From Rhodoplanes sp. (GTDB taxonomy: Bacteria > Pseudomonadota > Alphaproteobacteria > Rhizobiales > Xanthobacteraceae): a stretch of 60,295 bases of DNA. Position numbers and translations under genes: made by a program. Positions 1-7,425 of the stretch are shown piece after piece (the stretch's first letter is position 1; the number at the start of each line of letters is the position of its first letter). The notes under the pieces are model-generated. The model made no database searches. It saw nothing but the letters and a program-made list of their open reading frames with translations, and was not told where the DNA came from. The stretch is taken from contig NZ_JACAAX010000042.1 of NCBI RefSeq assembly GCF_013377085.1, positions 1 through 60,295 on the forward strand, given 5' to 3'.

Positions 1-154
1 CGCCCAGCACGGTCGCGATCAGGGCGAGGGGCGGCCACAGGCGCTCCCAGAACACCGCCCAGCGGGCCCGGGTCAGCGCCGGGCCGAGAACGGCCGCGGG
101 CGTGTCGGGAGCGGACGGGGCGGGCCGGTCGGGGGCAGGGGTCTGATCGCTCAA
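1..154 (-). CDS. DUF4175 / TIGR02302 family membrane protein, N-terminus only
   Basis: Only the first about 51 codons lie in the window; the gene runs off the left edge. I place the start at a TTG (152-154) because a GGAGAG Shine-Dalgarno lies just upstream. The N-terminus is Pro/Ala-rich, followed by an Arg/Trp-containing stretch (RARWAVFWERLWPPLALIA) leading into a hydrophobic segment. That is how the long DUF4175/TIGR02302 membrane proteins of Rhizobiales begin. Position supports the call: in this order the family is usually encoded directly downstream of lysA in the same orientation. Here a two-gene module (346-1228) separates them. Function is unknown. The family assignment rests on a short segment plus synteny. 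Confidence 0.6.
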   Translation of the reverse strand, partial: MSDQTPAPDRPAPSAPDTPAAVLGPALTRARWAVFWERLWPPLALIATVLG

Positions 155-345
155 ACAGCTCTCCGGGGGTGCGGCCTCTCGGGTGTCCGCTGCTGGGATA
201 TAATGGTCAGCCTCTCGGCTATAACACGCGTCGTTCCCTCCTGGCATGCGGCCGCGGCCGAATTGCGTCGGTTCACGCCATTGTCAGGACGCGCCCGAGG
301 GCTGGTCATGCAAGGGACGGGCCGGGGAGGAGCCGAAGGGGCTTC

Positions 346-954
346 TCATGCCGTCTCGGCAATGTATGCGGCGGAGAGCTGCGCCAAGTCGCCGAATGTG
401 AGCTCGTCCGTGGCCAGATCGCGCTGGCGACAGATGATGGGCAGCCGGTCGAGAAACCTGTCGAACTCACGCGCGATCGCATGACCGCCCGGCACCTTCG
501 GGTCGTTGCTCTGATCCCTCAGCCACGCGGCCAGGTCCTTGATCAACCGACGATGGTCGTCGCCGTGCGCGTGGACGTCCTGTCCGGCGATATCGGAGAT
601 GAACTTCTGGTATCTGTACGGCTCGGTGTCGAAAATCGTACAGCGCTTCGTTCCCTGGCCTCGTCCGAATTTCTTGGCGCCGATGAAGACGCCCAGCTCG
701 AACGGCATGTTGAATCGGGGGAGACGGCTTTTCCGATCCAGCTCCGTCCGCGAGATATCGTGAACGCCGTATCGGCACGCCGCGACGATCTTGCAAATCT
801 TTTCGAGGCGGGTCTCGGAGGCGTCGTCCACCTCGAGCGCGCAGCGGGGCTGAAACCCGGACCGCTTGACGGTATAGACGATCGCCCTGAAGAGAAGCTG
901 GTACTTCGAATCGAACGGGCAGTTGATGAAGACGTTCCGGTTGGTCGCGGCCAT
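346..954 (-). CDS. TIR/nucleoside-deoxyribosyltransferase-like protein, possible conflict-system effector
   Basis: A 202-residue protein starting at ATG 954; an in-frame GTG at 963 is an alternative start. The N-terminus has a beta-strand-like NVFINCPFDSKY motif, then a CRYGVHDISR motif and FNMPFELGVFIGAKKFG, and later YQKFISDIAGQDV. This pattern is typical of a widespread, mostly uncharacterised bacterial family. By eye it resembles TIR-like or nucleoside 2-deoxyribosyltransferase-like Rossmannoid folds: an early strand, an acidic/Glu helix (PFELG), and an Asp-Ile-Ser motif. No membrane segment or signal peptide is visible. It follows an 86-residue basic protein gene by 13 bases, so the two are probably co-transcribed. 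Base composition is visibly lower in G+C than neighbouring lysA, and the pair interrupts the usual lysA-DUF4175 order, suggesting acquisition. A nucleotide or NAD-related activity is inference only. Confidence 0.6.
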   Translation of the reverse strand: MAATNRNVFINCPFDSKYQLLFRAIVYTVKRSGFQPRCALEVDDASETRLEKICKIVAACRYGVHDISRTELDRKSRLPRFNMPFELGVFIGAKKFGRGQGTKRCTIFDTEPYRYQKFISDIAGQDVHAHGDDHRRLIKDLAAWLRDQSNDPKVPGGHAIAREFDRFLDRLPIICRQRDLATDELTFGDLAQLSAAYIAETA

Positions 955-967
955 CCGGCGCACCCGC

Positions 968-1228
968 CTATGCCTTTTTGAACAGCTCTCGGATGGTCGT
1001 GCGAATTTCGTCGGAGGTGAAGTGCGTCGGCTTCACGGCCGGGCCGAGAATGACGACTCCGTCCCGTGTCGTGCCGACGACTCCGTATTTTCGTGCCGCG
1101 CCTTTTTTGGCTGTCGGTTTTGCGGCGGCCTTCTTGGGGGCGGGCTTCTTCGCTGCCGTCGATTTCGTCGAACGCGATCGTGCCGCGGATGCGGTAGCCC
1201 GTCCGGTGGATGTCGAAGCGTCTTTCAT
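968..1228 (-). CDS. Small Lys/Ala-rich basic protein paired with the TIR-like gene
   Basis: An 86-residue protein. Residues 1-45 are low complexity, rich in Ala, Lys, Ser, Thr and Pro (for example AAKKPAPKKAAAKPTAKKG), like histone H1-type or other nucleic-acid-binding tails. The last about 40 residues look folded: KYGVVGTTRDGVVILGPAV, then a helix-like stretch ending RELFKKA. I chose ATG 1226-1228 because longer versions enter the lysA-proximal gap without a better ribosome site. The gene lies 62 bases downstream of lysA and 13 bases upstream of the TIR-like gene, all on one strand. I recognise no named family. It could be an inhibitor, a DNA-binding adaptor or a sensor for the neighbouring gene; none of this is shown. 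Confidence 0.6.
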   Translation of the reverse strand: MKDASTSTGRATASAARSRSTKSTAAKKPAPKKAAAKPTAKKGAARKYGVVGTTRDGVVILGPAVKPTHFTSDEIRTTIRELFKKA

Positions 1229-1290
1229 GGTCTCAATATCGGCGAGCCGACCCGACTCTGCAACCGCGATCGCGCCGATTGTACGTCGCC

Positions 1291-2556
1291 TCACAGCCAC
1301 TCCGGCAGCCTGTCGTGCGCGATGATGTCGGCGACCTCCAGCCGCGGGCGCACCACGGCCCATTTGTCGCCGTCGACCAGCACCTCGGGAACGAGCGGGC
1401 GGGTGTTGTAGGTGCCGGCCTGCACGGCGCCGTAGGCGCCCGCCGACATCACGGCGATCAGGTCGCCGGCCTTCGGCTCCGGCATGTCGCGGTCGAGCGC
1501 CAAAAAGTCGCCGGACTCGCAGACGGGGCCGACCACGTCGGCGACGAGGTGCGGCGTGCCGGCCACGGGTGCGACCACCGGGCGCAGCGCGTGAAAAGCG
1601 TCGTAGAGGGTCGGGCGCACCAGGTCGTTCATGGCGGCGTCGACGATCACGAAGGTCTTGGCCTCGCCGCGCTTCACGTAGAGGACGCGGGTCAGCAGAA
1701 TGCCGGCATTGCCGACCAGCAGGCGGCCCGGCTCGAACAGCAGCGTGCAGCCGAGGCCGCGCGTCGCCTGCTTGACCACCGCCGCATAGGCCCCGGGATG
1801 CGGCGGCTCCTCGTCCTCCTCGCGATACGGGATGCCGAGCCCGCCACCGAAGTCGATGTGCGAGATCGTGTGGCCGTCGGCGCGCAGCACCCGCACGAAG
1901 TCGGCGAGCAGCGCGAAGGCGTCGCGGAACGGATCGAGCGCCGTGATCTGGCTGCCGATATGCATGTCGACGCCGGCGACCTGCAGGCCCGGCATTTTCG
2001 CGGCGCGCGCATAGACGGCGCGGGCGCGCTCGATCGGGATGCCGAACTTGTTCTCCGCCTTGCCGGTCGCGATCTTGTGGTGCGTGCCGGCGTCGACGTC
2101 CGGATTGACGCGCAGCGAGATCGCCGCGTGGCGGCCCTTGGCGGCGGCGATCTCGGACAGCAGCGCGAGCTCCGGCTCGGACTCGACGTTGACGCTCAGG
2201 ATGCCGGTGTCGACCGCCAGCGCCAGCTCTTCGGCCGTCTTGCCGACGCCCGAGAACATGATCCGCTCGGGCGGGATGCCGGCCGCCAGTGCCCGGCGCA
2301 GCTCGCCCCCCGACACCACGTCGGCGCCGGCGCCGAGCCTGGCCAGTGTGCGGATCACGGCCTGGTTGGAGTTCGCCTTCATGGCGTAGCAGATCATCGC
2401 CGGAACATCGGCGAAGGCGTCGGCGAACACCCGGTAGTGTCGCACCAGGGTTGCGGTCGAGTAGCAGTAGAGCGGCGTCCCGACGACTTCAGCGACGTGG
2501 ACGAGGTCGACCGCCTCGGCGTGCAGCACGCCGTCGCGATACTCGAAATGGTTCAT
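1291..2556 (-). CDS. lysA: Diaminopimelate decarboxylase
   Basis: A 421-residue PLP enzyme that decarboxylates meso-diaminopimelate to L-lysine, the last step of lysine synthesis. The fold-type III barrel domain begins with TPLYCYSTATL and holds the PLP-lysine motif CYAMKANSN. Further on come the HIGSQI motif, the FGGGLGIPY glycine loop and FEPGRLLVGNAG. The C-terminal beta domain carries the ligand motif GPVCESGDFLA. Length matches the family. Start ATG 2554-2556 follows a GAGG site; upstream in-frame codons lack one. The order argH-lipoprotein-lysA on one strand is typical for alphaproteobacteria. Confidence 0.97.
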   Translation of the reverse strand: MNHFEYRDGVLHAEAVDLVHVAEVVGTPLYCYSTATLVRHYRVFADAFADVPAMICYAMKANSNQAVIRTLARLGAGADVVSGGELRRALAAGIPPERIMFSGVGKTAEELALAVDTGILSVNVESEPELALLSEIAAAKGRHAAISLRVNPDVDAGTHHKIATGKAENKFGIPIERARAVYARAAKMPGLQVAGVDMHIGSQITALDPFRDAFALLADFVRVLRADGHTISHIDFGGGLGIPYREEDEEPPHPGAYAAVVKQATRGLGCTLLFEPGRLLVGNAGILLTRVLYVKRGEAKTFVIVDAAMNDLVRPTLYDAFHALRPVVAPVAGTPHLVADVVGPVCESGDFLALDRDMPEPKAGDLIAVMSAGAYGAVQAGTYNTRPLVPEVLVDGDKWAVVRPRLEVADIIAHDRLPEWL

Positions 2557-2670
2557 GGGCGGCCTCGGACGGCGTTTTCGTGCAGCGTGTCGGTGGGAAC
2601 GGGTTTCGGTTTGGCGCGGCATGGGCGCACGTCGCGCCGCGCGCCCGCCGGAACCGGCTCACGGGCCAGC

Positions 2671-2720
2671 GTTTAGAGCATTTTCCGGCGGAACGGAAAC
2701 CGGTTTGCGCACGACAATGT
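2671..2720. repeat. Rhizobial-type intergenic repeat
   Basis: The gap between lysA and the lipoprotein gene contains TAGAGCATTTTCCGGCGGAA followed by an ACCGGTTTGCGC block. This arrangement resembles a very common dispersed intergenic sequence of Bradyrhizobium-like genomes. Copy number cannot be judged from this window alone. Confidence 0.4.
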
Positions 2721-2780
2721 GGCCCTGCCGATCGAGCGCGCGTCGCCAGCCCGAATAGGCGCGATCCCGGTCGCAGCGCC

Positions 2781-3062
2781 CTAATTGAGCAGCGGGTCGA
2801 GCAGGAAGCCGCGTTGCCGCGCCGGCGGCAGCGTCTGCTGGGACGGCTGGCTCTGGCCCGACAGCTCGGGCACGATTCCGGACGGCGAGCGCCAGCCGGG
2901 CTGCTGCTGCTGTTCGGCGGGCGTCGGCACGGCCTGGGCGGAGGGCGGCGCATCGAGCGCGCTCTTGCGGCCGCAGCCGGCGAGGCCCAGCGCCGCGGCG
3001 AGCGTCACCAGCGCCAGCACCCGAAGCATCCGGGTCCGACCCACGAGCCTGTCACGCCCCAT
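2781..3062 (-). CDS. Short lipoprotein of the LptM/YifL type
   Basis: A 93-residue protein starting at ATG 3060-3062 behind a GGGGGAG ribosome site. It has a basic n-region, a hydrophobic stretch (VLALVTLAAALGLAG) and a lipobox LAGC followed by GRKSALD, so it should be lipidated on that Cys and probably reach the outer membrane. The CGRKSALD-type sequence after the lipobox resembles LptM (YifL), the small lipoprotein that assists LPS translocon maturation in E. coli; there it is also encoded by lysine-pathway genes (next to dapF). The rest is Pro/Gln-rich and probably disordered. It sits between argH and lysA, the usual place in Rhizobiales. The LptM role is inferred from family and position. 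Confidence 0.75.
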   Translation of the reverse strand: MGRDRLVGRTRMLRVLALVTLAAALGLAGCGRKSALDAPPSAQAVPTPAEQQQQPGWRSPSGIVPELSGQSQPSQQTLPPARQRGFLLDPLLN

Positions 3063-3353
3063 CGCATCACTCCCCCGTGCGGGCCGGATCCCGGACTGTC
3101 CGCCGCCGGAGCGAGCGGAATCATCCAAGCCGGCCGACCGCCGGACACCGAACCGGACCCTACCGCATCGGCGAGCGGAAATCGGGCCATTTCGGGGAGA
3201 CTCGGCGTTTTTTGGCGCGACCGTGTGATCCTTGCATCATCGCGGCCCGGATTCCCCGCCCCGTGACCCGCCGCCGGACGCCGGGAAGGCTCCGTGCCGG
3301 CGCCGTCGCGGAAACCTCTGCTGAACCGGGAGGTCGGCCGAGGGCCGACCGGC

Positions 3354-4745
3354 TCAGACCGCCGGCCCGGCGAGGCGTTCCAGCCAGGCGGAGGCCTGCG
3401 CCCGGACATTCTTCGGCGCCGTGCCGCCATAGCTGGCGCGGCTGTCGACGGCGCTGTCGACGGTCAGCACCCCGAACACCGCCTCGGTGATCCGCGGCTC
3501 CACCTCCTGCATCGCGGCGAGCGGCAATTGGGCGAGGTCGACGCCACGCTTCTCGGCCGCCTGCACGATCTTGCCCGTCACATGGTGGGCTTCGCGGAAC
3601 GGCATGCCGAGCACCCGCACCAGCCAATCGGCGAGGTCTGTCGCCGTCGCGTAGCCGGCGCCGGCGGCGGCCCGCATGCGGTCCGTGTCGGGAGTCATGT
3701 CGCGGACCATGCCGGCCATGGCGACGAGCGACAGCTCCAACGCCGAGAGCGCGTCCATGGCGCCCTCCTTGTCCTCCTGCATGTCCTTCTGATAGGCGAG
3801 CGGCAGCCCCTTCATCACCATCAGGAGCGCGGTCAGCGAGCCGCAGATGCGGCCCGTCTTGGCCCGCACCAGCTCGGCCGCGTCGGGATTGCGCTTTTGG
3901 GGCATGATCGACGAGCCGGTCGTGAACGCGTCGGTGAGCTTCAGGAAGCCGACCAGCGGCGACGTCCAGATCACGATCTCCTCGGCGAAGCGCGACAGAT
4001 GCACCGAGGCGATCGCCGCCGCCGACAGTGTCTCCAGGACAAAATCGCGGTCCGACACGGCGTCGAGCGAGTTCGCGGTCGGCCGCGAAAAGCCGAGCGC
4101 CGCCGCGGTGTGGTGGCGGTCGAGCGGGAACGAGGTGCCGGCCAGCGCCGCCGAGCCGAGCGGACATTCGTTGAGCCGCGCCCGCGCGTCGGCGAAGCGG
4201 CCGCGGTCGCGCCCGGCCATCTCCACATAGGCGAGCAGGTGATGGCCGAACGTCACGGGCTGGGCGGTCTGCAGATGGGTGAAGCCCGGCATCACGGTGC
4301 CGGCATGGGCCAGCGCCTTCTCGGCGAGCGCGCGCTGGTAGTCGGCCAGGAGCGCGTCGATGCCGTCTATGGCGTCCCGCACGAACAGCTTGAAGTCGGT
4401 CGCCACCTGGTCGTTGCGCGAGCGTGCCGTGTGCAGCCGGCCGGCGGCCGGCCCGATCAGGGTCGCGAGGCGCGACTCGACGTTCATGTGGATGTCTTCG
4501 AGCGCGCGGCTGAACTGGAACGTCCCGGCCTCGATCTCGCCCAGCACGGCGTCGAGCCCCCGGGCGATCTCGGCGGCGTCGGCGGTCGAAATGATGCCCT
4601 GTTCGGCGAGCATGCCGGCGTGCGCCTTGCTCGCCGCGATGTCCTGCCGGAAGAGGCGCCGGTCGAAGTCGATCGAGGCGTTGATCTCGGCCATGATCGC
4701 GGCGGGCTCGCTTTCGAACCGTCCGCCCCACATCTTGTTGCTCAT
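3354..4745 (-). CDS. argH: Argininosuccinate lyase
   Basis: A 463-residue enzyme that cleaves argininosuccinate to arginine and fumarate. The N-terminus KMWGGRFES is diagnostic for ArgH. The superfamily signature [12 protein letters not shown], with the catalytic Ser loop, is intact, as are [11 protein letters not shown] and [11 protein letters not shown]. Length equals the family norm. The start at 4745 faces tlpA with only 24 bases between the two start codons, so their promoters must overlap. A 291-base gap with no recognised feature separates it from the downstream lipoprotein gene. Confidence 0.97.
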   Translation of the reverse strand: MSNKMWGGRFESEPAAIMAEINASIDFDRRLFRQDIAASKAHAGMLAEQGIISTADAAEIARGLDAVLGEIEAGTFQFSRALEDIHMNVESRLATLIGPAAGRLHTARSRNDQVATDFKLFVRDAIDGIDALLADYQRALAEKALAHAGTVMPGFTHLQTAQPVTFGHHLLAYVEMAGRDRGRFADARARLNECPLGSAALAGTSFPLDRHHTAAALGFSRPTANSLDAVSDRDFVLETLSAAAIASVHLSRFAEEIVIWTSPLVGFLKLTDAFTTGSSIMPQKRNPDAAELVRAKTGRICGSLTALLMVMKGLPLAYQKDMQEDKEGAMDALSALELSLVAMAGMVRDMTPDTDRMRAAAGAGYATATDLADWLVRVLGMPFREAHHVTGKIVQAAEKRGVDLAQLPLAAMQEVEPRITEAVFGVLTVDSAVDSRASYGGTAPKNVRAQASAWLERLAGPAV

Positions 4746-4769
4746 CGCGCGTTCCTGCAGTGTCGGCCC

Positions 4770-5489
4770 ATGACCGAGAATCTTGAAACTCCGATCCCAG
4801 AGACCGGCTCTTCGGCGAGTGACGGTTCAACCGGCGCACCGTCGGCCGCCGGAGACACCCCCGCCCGTGCGCCGCGCAAGATGTTGCTCGCCGGGCTCGC
4901 GCTCGGCGTCGCCGTCGCGGTGGGCGCCGGGGCGGTATACGGCCTGACGGGTTTCGGGCGCAATCCGCCGCAGACTGCGGCCTGCGGCCCCGCCCTGAGC
5001 CTGGCGCGAAAGATCGCGCCCCTGTCGCGCGGCGAGGTGGCGGCCGTGGCGGCGGCCGACACGCCGCGGTCCTTGCGCGAGCTCGCCTTTTCGGACGGCG
5101 CCGGGGCGCCAAAAACGCTCGCCGACTGGCAGGGGCGGACCGTTCTGCTCAACCTGTGGGCGACCTGGTGCGTGCCGTGCCGCAAGGAGATGCCGGCCCT
5201 CGACGCGCTCCAGCGCAGCCTCGGCGGACCCGGCTTCGAGGTGGTCGCCGTCAATGTCGACACCCGCAACCCGGACAAGCCGCGCGCCTGGCTCAAGGAG
5301 GTCGGGATCGAGGGACTGGCCTATTACGCCGACCCGAGCGGCAAGCTGATGCGCGAGCTCGGGGTGTTCGGCCTGCCGACCACGGTTCTGGTCGACCCCT
5401 CGGGCTGCACCGTGGCGACGCTCGCCGGCCCGGCCGAGTGGGCGAGCCCCGACGCGCTGGCGCTGGTCCGGGCCGCGCTGGCGCGGTAA
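4770..5489 (+). CDS. tlpA: Membrane-anchored TlpA-family thiol:disulfide oxidoreductase
   Basis: A 239-residue protein. Residues 1-35 are a cytoplasmic Pro/Ser-rich tail, then one transmembrane segment ([20 protein letters not shown]) and a periplasmic thioredoxin domain. The active site is WCVPC in [15 protein letters not shown], and the cis-proline loop is GLPTT. Two extra Cys occur in the periplasmic part (TAACGPA and PSGCTV), as in TlpA of Bradyrhizobium, which reduces proteins of cytochrome oxidase assembly. The start ATG 4770 is the first in frame after the argH divergence point. A role in copper/cytochrome c oxidase maturation is by analogy. Confidence 0.85.
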   Translation: MTENLETPIPETGSSASDGSTGAPSAAGDTPARAPRKMLLAGLALGVAVAVGAGAVYGLTGFGRNPPQTAACGPALSLARKIAPLSRGEVAAVAAADTPRSLRELAFSDGAGAPKTLADWQGRTVLLNLWATWCVPCRKEMPALDALQRSLGGPGFEVVAVNVDTRNPDKPRAWLKEVGIEGLAYYADPSGKLMRELGVFGLPTTVLVDPSGCTVATLAGPAEWASPDALALVRAALAR

Positions 5490-5506
5490 CGCGTTCCGAC
5501 TGTTGC

Positions 5507-5707
5507 CTAGACCGAAATATCCATCGCCGTGCCGATGCCGTGCGCCACGTTGGCGAGGCGCTGGCCGTTGTCGGCGGCGGCCTCGACCATCTTGGCGATG
5601 TCGGCGTCCTGCTGGGCGCCCATCTTCACCATCTTGGCGGCGGCGGCCATCTGGACCTGGCTGGTCTGGGCGCTGATTGCTGCCGCTGCGAGTGCTGACG
5701 TATCCAT
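5507..5707 (-). CDS. YjfB-like putative motility protein
   Basis: A 66-residue acidic/Ala-rich helical protein (MDTSALAAAAISAQTSQVQM...). It matches the short YjfB_motility-type family often encoded near flagellar genes: an N-terminal helix containing a Gln/Ser-Gln pattern, then an AKMVKMGAQQDADIAKMVE-like amphipathic helix. No signal peptide or membrane segment. It ends 17 bases from the convergent tlpA stop and is followed upstream by another small protein gene, 65 bases away on the same strand. Its biochemical role is unknown. Confidence 0.65.
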   Translation of the reverse strand: MDTSALAAAAISAQTSQVQMAAAAKMVKMGAQQDADIAKMVEAAADNGQRLANVAHGIGTAMDISV

Positions 5708-5772
5708 GACTCTGCCTGCCTGTTCGTCGTTGTTTGCGGCATGACAGCGTCGAGGCCGTCACGCCGAAGTCG

Positions 5773-6030
5773 TCACACGGACGTGTCGAGCTGAGCCTTG
5801 GCGACCTTCGCCTGGGCCTCGGCTTGCACCCGTGCGGCCGCGCGTTTCGCCGCGATTTCGGCCAACCCGCCGCTGAGGTTGTGGGACGAGCTCGAGAACA
5901 CGTCGCTGACCGTCGCCAGGTTCGTCTCGGCCTGGGTGTTGTAGGCCCGCTGCCGGGTGCGCCAGTTGGTCACCTGGTCGTAGCTCGACCGCGTCGAGAC
6001 CCAGTTGAACTGCGACGAGACGATTCCCAT
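5773..6030 (-). CDS. Conserved small hypothetical protein, possibly motility-associated
   Basis: An 85-residue protein with a strong GAGGAG ribosome site seven bases before ATG 6030. The N-terminus MGIVSSQFNWVSTRSSYDQ is polar/aromatic; the rest is helical with many Ala and Gln (AEIAAKRAAARVQAEAQAK). This is reminiscent of coiled-coil axial or filament-associated proteins. No secretion signal is evident. It is probably in one operon with the YjfB-like gene downstream. I do not recognise a named family; motility is inferred only from the neighbour. Confidence 0.6.
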   Translation of the reverse strand: MGIVSSQFNWVSTRSSYDQVTNWRTRQRAYNTQAETNLATVSDVFSSSSHNLSGGLAEIAAKRAAARVQAEAQAKVAKAQLDTSV

Positions 6031-6176
6031 GGCTCGCTCCTCGGCGGCAGCGTAGGCGTCGTCCCGTTAATGAAGCGTCACCAGGCGCGCAAAGATCGCG
6101 GGGCGGCCATGCGCCATACGATGGGCACATGCGCGATCCGGCGCGGCGGCGGCGCGGTCGGTCGGTGATGGGGGCG

Positions 6177-6776
6177 CTATTTCACCACGCCGGAGACGCA
6201 GCAGGGCCGCTGACGCGGCGGCACGATGCGGTCCTTGAGATAGCAGCGCGGCGCCGGGCCGATATAGCCGGCGCGCAGGAACGTCCAGGCCCGGCAGCGG
6301 CTCTCGCCCTCGCAACTGGCCTTGCAGGTCTGCCAGGTCGCGTCGGCGGCGAGGTCGAGGGTCTGGAAGTCGCCGCCGGCACGATCGATGCCGATCTCGG
6401 CGCGCCCGTCCTGCGGCTCGATGACGCCGGCGCCCTTGACGCCGGAGACGCAGCAGCCGTCGGCATTGCGCGGCGGCACCTGTGCCTTCAGCCGGCAGGC
6501 GGCGCCGCGCTCGGCGGTCGGATAGATGAAGCTCCAGGCACGGCAGCGCACGTCGCGCTCGCAGCGCGCCGCGCAGACGGCCGGGTCGGCGCTGCGCACC
6601 GCGAAGGTCGAGTAGTCGCTGCCCGGGCGGTCGAAGCCGACCTGGGCGGAGACAGGCGCGAGACTCGTGACGACGAGGAGGCAGAGCGAGACGACGCAGA
6701 GCGGGAGCAGACGGAACGGGACGAGATGGAGCGGGTTTTTCAGGCGGGCGCAGAACGACACTGTGGCTCGCGTCAT
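6177..6776 (-). CDS. Secreted protein with two PAN/apple-like domains
   Basis: A 199-residue protein starting at ATG 6774-6776 behind GGAG. It has a signal peptide (hydrophobic LPLCVVSLCLLVVTSLAPVSAQ) and then two homologous segments. Each opens with a GxDRPGSDY/GIDRAGGDF strand, followed by Cys pairs (CAARCERDVRCRAWSF and CKASCEGESRCRAWTF) and closes with CCVSGV. This spacing fits PAN/apple domains, disulfide-stabilised modules that bind proteins or carbohydrates outside the cytoplasm. The duplication is clear by eye. The partner is unknown, and no operon partner is obvious: ybaK lies upstream with a 151-base gap. Confidence 0.8.
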   Translation of the reverse strand: MTRATVSFCARLKNPLHLVPFRLLPLCVVSLCLLVVTSLAPVSAQVGFDRPGSDYSTFAVRSADPAVCAARCERDVRCRAWSFIYPTAERGAACRLKAQVPPRNADGCCVSGVKGAGVIEPQDGRAEIGIDRAGGDFQTLDLAADATWQTCKASCEGESRCRAWTFLRAGYIGPAPRCYLKDRIVPPRQRPCCVSGVVK

Positions 6777-6927
6777 CGTCGGCTCCGCCTCGCTCGTGCG
6801 CGGTGGTTGTACGTCGGGTGTGTCGGCCGAGATGTAGCGCAAAAGCCGGCGGCCGAACAGCGCGGGAGGCCAAGGCGCCGGCATGCCATCGCCCCGCTTT
6901 GTCGCTCGGGACGGCCAGGCCCGTCGG

Positions 6928-7398
6928 TCAGCCGAGCGACACCACGGTGGCGCCGAGCAGGCCGACGAGATCGCCGGGCTTCATCTCCACCTGCAGGCCG
7001 CGGCGGCCGCCGTTGAGCACCACGGTCGGATGCTTCAGCGCGTCCTGCTCGACGAACACCCGCACGCGCTTCTTCTGGCCGAACGGCGAGATGCCGCCGA
7101 CATGATAGCCGGTGATGCGCTCGGCCTCGGCGGGCGGCAGCATCTCGGCGTGCTTGGCGCCGGCCGCGGCGGCGAGCTTTTTCAGACTTACCTCGCGGTC
7201 GGACGGCAGGATGACGCAGACGGCCTCGCGGTCGGCCCGCGCCATCAGGGTCTTCAGCACGCGGCCGGGGTCGAAGCCGAGCGCCTCGGCGGCCTGCAGG
7301 CCGATGCGGGGCGCGTCGGGGTCATAATCGTATTCGTGCAACGTGAAGGCGACACCGGCCTTCTGCAGGGCCTGGGTGGCCGGCGTTCCTTTCGCCAT
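6928..7398 (-). CDS. ybaK: Cys-tRNA(Pro)/Cys-tRNA(Cys) deacylase YbaK
   Basis: A 156-residue trans-editing enzyme of the YbaK/ProX family that hydrolyses mischarged Cys-tRNAPro. Visible family features are the N-terminal ATQALQKAGVAFTLHEYDYD, the lysine motif GRVLKTLMA, CVILPSDREVSLKKLA, and the glycine-rich loop TGYHVGGISPFGQKKR. Length is typical. It lies 27 bases downstream of gshA on the same strand, so co-transcription is likely. Confidence 0.93.
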   Translation of the reverse strand: MAKGTPATQALQKAGVAFTLHEYDYDPDAPRIGLQAAEALGFDPGRVLKTLMARADREAVCVILPSDREVSLKKLAAAAGAKHAEMLPPAEAERITGYHVGGISPFGQKKRVRVFVEQDALKHPTVVLNGGRRGLQVEMKPGDLVGLLGATVVSLG

Positions 7399-7425
7399 GG
7401 CAGGTCCCCGGCGGTGGTGGGTCGA

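Noticed and set aside
169-981. Long plus-strand open frame opposite the TIR-like gene
   Set aside because: No ribosome site and Arg/Ala-rich nonsense composition; it mirrors the minus-strand gene, a common effect in high-G+C DNA.
1210-2676. 488-codon open frame antisense to lysA
   Set aside because: Composition is His/Arg/Asp-rich without known motifs; lysA on the other strand is certain.
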